A DNA stretch of 46,641 nt from CAZFBA01 sp964517135 (lineage in GTDB: Bacteria > Cyanobacteriota > Vampirovibrionia > JBFMGH01). The stretch spans positions 1 through 46,641 of the forward strand of contig CAZFBA010000032.1 in assembly GCA_964517135.1 (NCBI GenBank), given 5' to 3'. Position 1 is the first letter of the stretch. The number at the start of each line of letters is the position of its first letter. Made by a program: the position numbers and the translations under genes. Below the pieces are notes generated by a model. That model searched no databases and was not told the DNA's origin. It was given only the letters and a program-made list of their open reading frames with translations. This document shows positions 15,541-22,863 of the stretch, piece after piece.

Positions 15541-15600
15541 TTATGAGAGATTTTATACATATAAATAAAATCTTTTACCAGACAACAATGATATTATTAT
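15541..15600 (+). repeat. tRNA-Ser 3'-flank repeat
   Basis: About 60 bases directly after the tRNA gene closely match 19805-19862, which there follows directly on the 58-bp repeat normally found at 14793-14850. Confidence 0.7.
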
Positions 15601-15601
15601 A

Positions 15602-15629
15602 CAAAAAACCAGCCTTCTGGCCGGTTTCT
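15602..15629 (-). terminator. Terminator of the 61-aa gene
   Basis: On the minus strand, an 8-bp stem with one mismatch (AACCGGCC / GGCTGGTT) and a 4-base loop, then TTTTTTG. It lies 26 bases past the stop. Confidence 0.75.
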
Positions 15630-15655
15630 TGCTATATATTCTAATGTTTTATTAA

Positions 15656-15841
15656 TTATGCGGCTGTGTTTGCTTTTCTTATGTGTTGTGAAGCCATATT
15701 CATCATTGCCATTACACCTAATGTACCCCAGATTTTATCAGGATCGTTATTAAAGGCGTTAGCGTTAGCATCAGCAGAAATGGTGGAAAGTGAAGCGTAT
15801 TTTTTTACTATATGAGCGTCTAAACCTGATTTCTTTGTCAT
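15656..15841 (-). CDS. Small unknown protein (61 aa)
   Basis: Starts MTKKSGLDAHIVKKY, has an Asn/Ala-rich centre (SADANANAFNNDPDKIW) and ends in an amphipathic Met-rich helix. No signal peptide. It has a proper ribosome site (AGAAGGA) at good distance and its own terminator, which together support a real gene despite the lack of a known family. Confidence 0.6.
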   Translation of the reverse strand: MTKKSGLDAHIVKKYASLSTISADANANAFNNDPDKIWGTLGVMAMMNMASQHIRKANTAA

Positions 15842-16003
15842 ATTTTTTTCCTTCTGTCAGTTCTTATTGCCTTGTATATGCATAAAAACAATCAATTTGA
15901 ATTTTGTGATAGTTTGTAAACAAATGTTACTTAAACTTGTTTGAAAAAATTGCTGGCTTATTTGCTTATTATTATGAAGTAATACTGTTTTACGATCAAA
16001 AAT

Positions 16004-16045
16004 ATACAGCCTCCAGGAAGTGGTCCCGGGTGTTTTCGGCTGTAT
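16004..16045 (-). terminator. Second hairpin after gatB-pgk
   Basis: On the minus strand, arms ATACAGCC / GGCTGTAT enclose 26 bases, followed by ATTTTTG. A back-up terminator is plausible, though the large loop makes it weak. Confidence 0.4.
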
Positions 16046-16096
16046 TTATGACATACCACTATATCGTTTTCTTCTTTTATATAAAAAGCAACAAGA

Positions 16097-16118
16097 GAGA
16101 GGGCTATAACCCCCTCTC
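16097..16118 (-). terminator. Hairpin downstream of pgk
   Basis: Minus-strand stem GAGAGGG / CCCTCTC with a short loop, 20 bases after the pgk stop. The following T-run is late and broken (TTGTTGCTTTTTA), so termination may be partial. Confidence 0.5.
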
Positions 16119-16137
16119 CTCAGATGAAATTATATTT

Positions 16138-17364
16138 TTAAGTATTGATTTCAACCGGCATCTCATCGAGCGCAGCTACACCGGGTAACTCTTTGCCTTC
16201 AAGAAACTCAAGACTGGCTCCTCCACCGGTAGAAACATGTGTATAAGCATTTTTGGCAATACCAAATTTTTCAAGCGCAGCAACTGTATCACCACCGCCC
16301 AGAATTGTAACCGCACCATTGTTTTTAGTTACTTCGGCCAGGTTTTGTGCTACAGATCTTGTGCCACCTTCAAAGTCGTCTACCTCGAAGACTCCTAGCG
16401 GGCCATTCCAGAGTATAGTTTTTGCCTTAATAACTTCCTGCCTTATAAGTTCACGGGTATCAGGCCCAATATCAAGTCCCATCATCTCATCTGGAATACT
16501 ATTAACAGATACTATTCTTGAACTGGCTCCGGCTTTAGGCTCTGTAGCAACAATAACATCTTTAGCCAGAACAATACCGACATTTTTTTGTTTTGCTTTT
16601 TCAATCAATTGTTTTGCAATATCTACTTTATCTTCTTCAAGAAGTGACTTGCCTATGCTAATGCCCTGTGCTTTGAGGAATGTAAAGATCATACCGCCAC
16701 CTATGACGAGCGTATCAACTTTTTCAATCAGGTTTTCAAGAACACCAATTTTAGATGATACTTTGCTACCGCCTATAATAGCAATAAAAGGATGTTCAGG
16801 CTTTTTAAGGATCTTGCCAAGCATTTCAAGTTCATTTTGCATTAAAAAACCTGCAACACAGGGTGAAAGATAGTGTGTTACACCTTCAGTAGATGCATGA
16901 GCCCTGTGAGCTGTACCAAAAGCATCGTTTACATAAACCTGCGCAAGGCTGGCAAGTTTTTTGGCAAAGCCTGAATCGTTTTTTGTCTCTTCATTATAAA
17001 ATCTGACGTTTTCTAAAAGGACAACATCACCATCATTAAGCTTTTCTATAGCCTGAATAACATCATTACCAACACAGTCATCAAGTTTGGTTACCTGAGT
17101 GCGCAGTAATTCAGATAATCTTTTAGCTACAGGATCCATGCGGAGCTCATCTTTTGCTTCACCTTTTGGTCTACCAAGGTGAGAAACCAGAATAACTTTA
17201 GCACCATTCTGTCTCAGATGTTCTATTGTAGGCAGGGCTGCTCTAATTCTCGTATCATCTGTAACTTTTCTGTTTTCATCAAGCGGGACATTAAAGTCAA
17301 CCCTCACAAGAACTCTTTTACCTTTAATGTCGCCTAAACCATTAATACTTTTTTTCATATTCAT
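16138..17364 (-). CDS. pgk: Phosphoglycerate kinase
   Basis: 408 residues, normal family length. Cytoplasmic glycolytic/gluconeogenic enzyme moving phosphate between 1,3-bisphosphoglycerate and ADP. Seen: N-terminal substrate loop RVLVRVDFNVPLD, VSHLGRPKG, LLENVRFYNEE, NDAFGTAHRAHAST, hinge and nucleotide part with GGSKVSSKIGVL, WNGPLGVFE, GGGDTVAALEKFG and STGGGASLEFLEGKELPG. No key residue is missing. It follows gatB by 14 bases, so the two are almost certainly one transcript, a mixed translation/glycolysis pair. Confidence 0.97.
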   Translation of the reverse strand: MNMKKSINGLGDIKGKRVLVRVDFNVPLDENRKVTDDTRIRAALPTIEHLRQNGAKVILVSHLGRPKGEAKDELRMDPVAKRLSELLRTQVTKLDDCVGNDVIQAIEKLNDGDVVLLENVRFYNEETKNDSGFAKKLASLAQVYVNDAFGTAHRAHASTEGVTHYLSPCVAGFLMQNELEMLGKILKKPEHPFIAIIGGSKVSSKIGVLENLIEKVDTLVIGGGMIFTFLKAQGISIGKSLLEEDKVDIAKQLIEKAKQKNVGIVLAKDVIVATEPKAGASSRIVSVNSIPDEMMGLDIGPDTRELIRQEVIKAKTILWNGPLGVFEVDDFEGGTRSVAQNLAEVTKNNGAVTILGGGDTVAALEKFGIAKNAYTHVSTGGGASLEFLEGKELPGVAALDEMPVEINT

Positions 17365-17378
17365 TGTTTAACCTTCCT

Positions 17379-18833
17379 TTATGCGTTATCAAGTTCCTTT
17401 ATGAGTAATTCATTAACTATTTTAGGTTCTGCTCTGCCTTTTGAGGCTTTCATAACCTGACCTACAAAAAAGCCTATAACCTTTGTTTTGCCGGCTTTAT
17501 ACTGTTCCAGCTGAGCAGGGTTGTTTTTAACTACGTCTTTAATGATGCTGACCAGCTCACTTTCGTCATTAATAAGACTGAGGCCCATTTTATCTACAAT
17601 AGATTCTGCATTGCCTCCTTTTTCAATCAATTCAGCAATAACTTTTTTGCCTATAGCATTAGAAATCTTTTTGCTTTCGATCATTTCGATCATACCAGCC
17701 AGGTTTTCAGGTGTAAGTTTTGTTTCTTCAAGAGTTTGTTTGTTCTCTTTAAGATAAAATGTAATGTCTCCCATAAGCCAGTTGGCAGCAGCTTTGGCAG
17801 GTGAGCCCAGAGCGATTGCTTTATCCAGAAAGTCGCTTAGTTCCTTTGTTTCAACCAGAACACCTGCATCAAAATCACTCAGGCCAAGCTCCTGCGTATA
17901 GCGGTTTCTTTTTTCTTCAGGCAATTCAGGTTTTCTTTGTTTAATTTCATCCACCCAGGTAACGCTGATATTGAGGGGTGGCAGATCAGGTTCAGGAAAA
18001 TATCTGTAATCATGGGCATATTCTTTTGAGCGCATAGAGAATGTTGTATTAGTACTGGCATCCCAGAGGCGGGTTTCCTGTATAATATTTTCTCCTGCTT
18101 CGGTAGCTTCCATCAGGCGGTGCTCTTCGTATTCAAGAGCTGACTGAAGTGCTCTGAAACTGTTCATGTTTTTGACTTCAGCTTTTGTACCTAATTCTTT
18201 CTGGCCATAAGGTCTAACACTGATGTTTGCATCACACCGCAATGAACCTTCTTCGAGGTTACCGTCGCACACGTCGATATATCTGAGGATATTTCGAAGC
18301 TCAGTCATAAAGGCTTTAGCCTCTATGGGTGATCTGATATCAGCTTCTGTAACAATTTCTACCAGCGGAACACCTGTTCTATTGTAGTCAACATAGCTAT
18401 AAGCTGAACCATAAATACCTTCTGAGCCTGCATGGACTAATTTTCCTGCATCTTCTTCAAGGTGAACCCTGTTAATTCTGATTTTTTTTCCTTCAATATT
18501 AACCCATCCTGCCAGGGCAATAGGCATATCATATTGAGAAATCTGATAATTCTTTGGCAGATCAGGGTAAAAATATTGCTTGCGGTCAAATTTGCTTACT
18601 TTTGCAATATTACAATTCAGGGCAACCCCTGTAAGTATTGCAAATTCGACAACTTTTTTATTTGTTACAGGCAAAACACCTGGCAAACCCATACATACTG
18701 GACAAACATTTTCATTAGGCGGACAGCCAAAAGCGGTAGAACAATTGCAAAATATTTTTGTGTTTGTCTTTAGCTGAGCGTGTATTTCAAGGCCTATAAC
18801 GGTTTCATATTTTTCTTTGAGGTTTTGAGGCAT
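17379..18833 (-). CDS. gatB: Aspartyl/glutamyl-tRNA(Asn/Gln) amidotransferase subunit B
   Basis: 484 residues, full length. The B subunit of GatCAB binds mischarged Glu-tRNA(Gln) or Asp-tRNA(Asn), phosphorylates the carboxyl group and receives ammonia from GatA. Seen: VIGLEIHAQL at the start, a zinc-type cysteine cluster CNCSTAFGCPPNENVCPVCM (about 29-48), KFDRKQYFYPDLPKNYQISQ, the DYNRTGVPLVEIVTE strand, RCDANISVRP, and the C-terminal GatB/YqeY helical tail beginning near residue 330. gatA and gatC are not nearby, so the complex is encoded at scattered loci. It precedes pgk by 14 bases. Confidence 0.97.
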   Translation of the reverse strand: MPQNLKEKYETVIGLEIHAQLKTNTKIFCNCSTAFGCPPNENVCPVCMGLPGVLPVTNKKVVEFAILTGVALNCNIAKVSKFDRKQYFYPDLPKNYQISQYDMPIALAGWVNIEGKKIRINRVHLEEDAGKLVHAGSEGIYGSAYSYVDYNRTGVPLVEIVTEADIRSPIEAKAFMTELRNILRYIDVCDGNLEEGSLRCDANISVRPYGQKELGTKAEVKNMNSFRALQSALEYEEHRLMEATEAGENIIQETRLWDASTNTTFSMRSKEYAHDYRYFPEPDLPPLNISVTWVDEIKQRKPELPEEKRNRYTQELGLSDFDAGVLVETKELSDFLDKAIALGSPAKAAANWLMGDITFYLKENKQTLEETKLTPENLAGMIEMIESKKISNAIGKKVIAELIEKGGNAESIVDKMGLSLINDESELVSIIKDVVKNNPAQLEQYKAGKTKVIGFFVGQVMKASKGRAEPKIVNELLIKELDNA

Positions 18834-19261
18834 GGGTTTTCCTTAAAGAATTCTTAGAGACTATTTTACATGAAAAAATCAAAAATTTAATGAGTCGTGG
18901 ATGAATATTCAAATTTTTGCAATGTTGCTTTACAGTTTAATGTATCACTGGTGTATGACTTTACCAGAGAAGGCCTTTGGTATCACTCCAGACTATGTTA
19001 GTTCAACCCATATCTTCACTTTTAAAATTTTTGAAAATCGAAACCAAAAAATCTATTGTTATAATTATGCATCAGTCTTGTATACTGAAAGTTTTAACTG
19101 GCAGGTTTTTCAAGTGTCACACACTCGATATATCTGGCCAGAGTTATAAGTACAATGGCATATTAACTCCTGATTGCTGCAAAGAAGGTTTACAAAGAGA
19201 CTGGTATACTCTTTTACCATTATCCTGACATTAATTTGTGCAATTTATGAAATACAGAAAT
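18834..19261. other. Intergenic region upstream of gatB, carrying repeat copy A
   Basis: No supported gene; short frames across it run through the repeat. It should contain the gatB promoter (leftward). 18996-19075 is one arm of a dispersed element also seen at 22308-22386. Confidence 0.6.
18996..19075 (-). repeat. Dispersed inverted-repeat element, copy A (one arm)
   Basis: In minus orientation it starts ATGCATAA and runs through GGTTTCGATTTTCAAAAA to GTTGAACTAACAT. It matches the left arm of copy B (22308-22386) over about 78 bases with roughly ten differences. The partner arm was not found here. Confidence 0.8.
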
Positions 19262-19534
19262 CTAGTTAATGCCTGAAAGACTGTTTCTTCTCTGTAGTTC
19301 GTTTAGAAGAATTTTATGAAGGTTTTGCAGAAATTCTTTTTTTGTTTTAATTTGAAGTTCGTTTTTGCTTATGCCGTTACTGTTGCTTATAACGTTAATA
19401 TGTTCAAGATAATAGTCAATCTTATCAAGAACATAATTAATTTCTTTTATTGATGCAGCTGCAAGTATTTTTACAGCATCGTGTAAACTTCCACCCGCAC
19501 CAGAGAATATTTTAAGCTCATCGATTGGTGTCAT
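19262..19534 (-). CDS. Small helical protein of unknown function (90 aa)
   Basis: Predicted mostly helical, with a lysine/leucine-rich C-terminal half and no signal peptide or membrane helix. Near the start it has FSGAGGSLHDAVKIL. Its Gly-rich turn followed by a helix resembles the SGxxGG turn of the pilin-associated module, but the match is too short to claim homology. It is single, and the start ribosome site (AAGGATCGGT) is only fair. No family is recognised. Confidence 0.45.
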   Translation of the reverse strand: MTPIDELKIFSGAGGSLHDAVKILAAASIKEINYVLDKIDYYLEHINVISNSNGISKNELQIKTKKEFLQNLHKILLNELQRRNSLSGIN

Positions 19535-19873
19535 ACCGATCCTTACCTGCCTGTTTTCCCCAACCCTTACACCGTAAGATATAAGTCTCTATATATTTAA
19601 AAACAAAAGCTCTGACTAAATTGCTAAAATATAAAGAAATGTTTTCAGAGTATTTATATCTTGCTGGTTATTAATTTAATTTATAACGTTATTCATTATT
19701 GTCTGATTGAATTTTTTCTGACTCTTCGCTGAACCCTGTTTAATAATTTTTGCCAGTTTCTTTAATTTAACTTACTATAAAATTTTCTAATCCAAAACAG
19801 ATATTATGACAGGTTTTATACATCTAAATAAAATCTTTTGCCGGAGACCAGTGAACGTTATTTGTTTTTAAGG
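19535..19873. other. Intergenic region holding a fused copy of the tRNA-Ser flanks
   Basis: Between the 90-residue gene and the symporter stop. AT-rich at 19560-19700; the repeat at 19747-19862 fills the rest. No gene is seen. Confidence 0.6.
19747..19862 (+). repeat. Fused repeat: 58-bp unit joined to tRNA-Ser 3' flank
   Basis: 19747-19804 matches 14793-14850 (56/58), and 19805-19862 matches 15541-15600. At 14.8-15.6 kb these two parts are separated by the 106-residue gene, the interrupted repeats and tRNA-Ser. Here they abut. Confidence 0.8.
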
Positions 19874-21838
19874 TTAAATAATATACTTAAGTGACATGCT
19901 TAAAAGAATTATGAATACAAAGAACCCAATTAATACTATAGAGTATTTCACTAATCCTGGTTGAATCATAGTTTGTTTTGAAGCCAGAAGTTCCTGATTT
20001 ACCTCAATAACCTCTGGCATATCAAAGGCTTTTGTCAGATAGCCGAAAATTGCAATAATAGAGAAGCCAAGCAACAACCAGGCAAAGAAGGGTACGCCTG
20101 CAATTATTAGCCAGAGCATTGCATTTGCAAACAGGCCTAAAACAAGTGCCATAAAGGCGTTTGAAATGCTATTTGAGCTTTTACGAACCAGGCTCAATGC
20201 AAATACAGCCAGTAAACTTCCATACAGGGCTGAGAATAGTTCGCCAATGATATTTAAAACAGTATGATCAGTACTTAAAGTTAGTGACTGGAAGGAAAAG
20301 TATATAATGCCCCACAGCAATGTGAGTGATAGTACCCATTGAAAAGCTTTGATTCCTTCCATTTCTTTGTTTGTATAGAATATAACCACAATACTTGAAA
20401 GATATCCAAAAATAACAGTAATAATAAATCCTGTTAGATTCCACCAGAACCAGGATAACTCAGGAACTGCAAGCCATAAATAGAGATTGGTCAACAATCC
20501 AAGTATCAGGCCTATCTTACAGCCAAAGGCATTGGTCTTTTTCGTACACATACCTAGGACAAAAACACCAAGAATACAACCAAAAAAGAGGGACCCTATC
20601 TTATTAATAGCCTCAATAACTGTTGGTGCAATATTGGCAAAGACTACAGCCAGTGTACAAGTTATACCCCAGAACACTGTTAACCCTAGAGACCATTTAT
20701 AAGCGGTTTTACCATCCATATCTTTTTTGAAATAAGGTATAATGATATCTTTTAAAGAAGCTGCACTAAGTGAATTAATTGTACCACTGATACTTGACAT
20801 CGCTGCTGATAATACAGCAACAAGCAACAGGCCAATTATGCCAGGATGCAGATAGTGTACAATAAACGTAGGTAGCATATAGTCAGCTCTTGGCCCTGCT
20901 GCATCTTTAGGAATAGCACTCATGAACTCAGGGCTCATTGTAGCAAAGGTACCAACAAGAAGACCCATTACACAATAAGCCAGAACCATAGGATAACGTG
21001 CCAGGCCATTAAAGACAAGAGCTATATTCAAGTGCCACATGTTTTTTGAAGATACAAGTCTCTGTGATTGTGTCTGGTCACAGCCATAATAAGATAGATA
21101 AAGAAACAAACCACCAAACAACAGTGGCCAAAAGCCAAATTCATTCTCGCTTTTGTAGCCCCAGTTATTAAAATCAACTGCTTTTAGTCGTGCAGGGTCA
21201 AGATGTTGTGTAAATATTTCCCAGCCGCCAATCAGATGCAGGGCATAGAATCCACAAACAAATATACCGGCAAAGATAATTATCATCTGTATAACATCAG
21301 CATAGATAACAGCCTTAATTCCTCCCATTGTAGCGTATATGATTGTTACAAAAGCAACAATCACAAGTGTAATCAAATAAGGAATCTGAAAAGCTGTTTC
21401 AAAAACAATAGCAGTGGCATGAATAGTTATACCTGTTGCAAATACACGGCTGGCCTGAAATACAAGGCTTATGGCTGTCCGTACAGAGGAATCAAACCGG
21501 GCATTTAAGTATTCATATATTGTTATAATCTTTGCCCTGTAAAATACAGGATATATTACTATAATTAAAAGTAGCATAGCAATAGGTACAGCAAATTCAT
21601 ACCCCAGCCATATGATCCCTCCACCTTCTCTCAGGCCTACAAAGCCAGGTGCAGAAATAAAGCTGATAGTACTTAACTGGGTTGCCATCGCTGATATACC
21701 AATAAGAGGCCAGGTAAGTGACCTTGAGCCTACAAAATATTCATCTGTTGTGCTTTGTTTTTTGCCCAGCCACCACCCGAGGTAAAGCAGCAAAAGAATA
21801 TAAACTATTATTACAATCCAATCGATAATGCTAATCAT
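19874..21838 (-). CDS. Sodium:solute symporter (SSS family)
   Basis: 654 residues and about 14-15 membrane helices, inner membrane. SSS signatures are clear: DEYFVGSRSLTWPLIGISAM then ATQLSTISFISAPG near the first helices, YEYLNARFDSSVRTA, the GGIKAVIYADVIQMIIIFAG helix, and SGTINSLSAASLKDII in the middle. Length and C-terminal extension suit the SGLT-like branch (sugars, inositol), but other SSS substrates are possible. It lies 63 bases after a sugar-phosphate-isomerase-type cupin gene on the same strand, favouring a sugar substrate (inference). Confidence 0.88.
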   Translation of the reverse strand: MISIIDWIVIIVYILLLLYLGWWLGKKQSTTDEYFVGSRSLTWPLIGISAMATQLSTISFISAPGFVGLREGGGIIWLGYEFAVPIAMLLLIIVIYPVFYRAKIITIYEYLNARFDSSVRTAISLVFQASRVFATGITIHATAIVFETAFQIPYLITLVIVAFVTIIYATMGGIKAVIYADVIQMIIIFAGIFVCGFYALHLIGGWEIFTQHLDPARLKAVDFNNWGYKSENEFGFWPLLFGGLFLYLSYYGCDQTQSQRLVSSKNMWHLNIALVFNGLARYPMVLAYCVMGLLVGTFATMSPEFMSAIPKDAAGPRADYMLPTFIVHYLHPGIIGLLLVAVLSAAMSSISGTINSLSAASLKDIIIPYFKKDMDGKTAYKWSLGLTVFWGITCTLAVVFANIAPTVIEAINKIGSLFFGCILGVFVLGMCTKKTNAFGCKIGLILGLLTNLYLWLAVPELSWFWWNLTGFIITVIFGYLSSIVVIFYTNKEMEGIKAFQWVLSLTLLWGIIYFSFQSLTLSTDHTVLNIIGELFSALYGSLLAVFALSLVRKSSNSISNAFMALVLGLFANAMLWLIIAGVPFFAWLLLGFSIIAIFGYLTKAFDMPEVIEVNQELLASKQTMIQPGLVKYSIVLIGFFVFIILLSMSLKYII

Positions 21839-21901
21839 AAGAACCTGTTTCTCCCTGATGTAGAAGTCTTATAAATCTGTGTAAAGAAATGTAGGTAACA
21901 C

Positions 21902-22255
21902 TTATGTATTTCTTTTATAATCATCTTCAAGCCTGACAATATCATCTTCGCCCAAATAATTACCATTCTGAACTTCAACAAAGACCAGATCTCTTTTCTC
22001 CGGGTTTTCTATGCGGTGTCTGGTTCCCTCTGGTATACTGACAAATTGCCCTTTCTCTACTGGTATTTCATCTTTACCGCAGGTAATAATAGCTTTACCA
22101 TCAACAACAACCCATACTTCGCTTCTGTGTTCGTGATACTGAAGACTCAAGCGCTGTCCAGGTTTTACTATAATCCTTTTGACCTTATAAGTATCTTCTT
22201 CTAGAAGTACTTCATATTTTCCCCAGGGTCTTTCTTCGCCAAATGCACTGCTCAT
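21902..22255 (-). CDS. Cupin, mannose-6-phosphate isomerase type II C-terminal-like
   Basis: 117 residues, a single cupin barrel. ERPWGKYEVLLEED at the start and LSLQYHEHRSEVWVVV are the signature of the isomerase half of bifunctional mannose-1-phosphate guanylyltransferase/phosphomannose isomerase proteins. Metal ligands His41, His43, Glu46 or Glu nearby, and His80 (GTRHRIENP) are present. Stand-alone forms are common in cyanobacteria and archaea. It would interconvert mannose 6-phosphate and fructose 6-phosphate, supplying GDP-mannose for surface glycans. It is probably co-transcribed with the symporter downstream. Confidence 0.8.
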   Translation of the reverse strand: MSSAFGEERPWGKYEVLLEEDTYKVKRIIVKPGQRLSLQYHEHRSEVWVVVDGKAIITCGKDEIPVEKGQFVSIPEGTRHRIENPEKRDLVFVEVQNGNYLGEDDIVRLEDDYKRNT

Positions 22256-22307
22256 CTGAATTTGATCCTCATTTAAGCTATTGTCACTGGTCTTTCTTAA
22301 AGACTAA

Positions 22308-22475
22308 TTGCATAACCAGAATGATAGATTTTTATGGTTTCGATTTTCAAAAATTTTAAAAGTGAAGATATAAGTTGAACGAACATGCGCAGCCTGAAAG
22401 TGAGACACCTTGCCTTCCTTTAGGGTGGGCGGGATTTGGGTTTTGAAAATCGAAAACTTTTTAAGTTATGCACTG
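22308..22475 (+). repeat. Dispersed inverted-repeat element, copy B (complete, about 170 bp)
   Basis: Ends GCATAAC (22310-22316) and GTTATGC (22465-22471) are inverted. Both arms then carry GTTTCGATTTTCAAAA or its complement about 16-30 bases inside. The centre is unrelated to the arms and includes a G-rich run. The structure is that of a small non-coding mobile element (MITE-like). No flanking target duplication is obvious. Confidence 0.75.
22423..22440 (+). other. G-quadruplex motif inside dispersed element copy B
   Basis: GGGTGGGCGGGATTTGGG: four G3 runs with loops of 1, 1 and 4 bases. Confidence 0.8.
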
Positions 22476-22755
22476 ATCTTTTTAATTAAACCATAAAATT
22501 TTTTTATTTGATGAGAATACTTTTTACATCTCAAAAAAATTTATATCTCACATATCATACACTTAATATAATACCTGTAAATTCCTTTACAGAGGGCTCT
22601 TTCATTTTTAACAGTTTGTTGTGATTGAACTTTATAAACTTAAAATACCTTTAACAATCTTCTGATATGATTATTTAGATTATTTTTTATGAAAAAAGAA
22701 AACCTGAAAACAATTGATGTATACTGTGATTTTCAGATTTAAAACAAGAAAAGCG

Positions 22756-22784
22756 TTAAGTATTTTTTGAGATCGTACTATAAT
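22756..22784 (+). promoter_or_regulatory. Likely glmS promoter
   Basis: Consensus -10 TATAAT (22779-22784) with a weak -35 TTAAGT (22756-22761) at the ideal 17-base spacing. It gives a leader of about 70 bases before the GTG start. Confidence 0.5.
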
Positions 22785-22863
22785 GGTATGTAAAATGATC
22801 CTGTTATTGTATAGTAATAAATTTCATATTATAGCGTTTTATAGCATATAGGGAGAAATTATT

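Larger units (their letters stand above)
15842..16137. other. Intergenic region with two hairpins after pgk
   Basis: Between the pgk stop and the start of the 61-residue gene. It holds two leftward hairpins (16097-16118; 16004-16045) that probably end the gatB-pgk transcript, then AT-rich DNA that should contain the small gene's promoter. Confidence 0.5.
22256..22863. other. Divergent intergenic region between cupin and glmS
   Basis: 608 bases with no gene. It contains dispersed element copy B (22308-22475), a G-quadruplex motif inside it (22423-22440), and the glmS promoter (22756-22784). The remainder is AT-rich. No glmS ribozyme was recognised. Confidence 0.65.

Noticed and set aside
18901..19228. 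Two overlapping rightward frames of 82-83 codons after gatB
   Set aside because: Both pass through repeat copy A, which is non-coding at its other sites; no ribosome sites.
14793..19862. A genomic island or prophage at tRNA-Ser
   Set aside because: No integrase, phage or transfer genes; the genes between the repeats are housekeeping (pgk, gatB) and match their surroundings.
22479..22863. A glmS ribozyme before glmS
   Set aside because: I could not recognise its conserved core; a plain promoter and short leader explain the region.
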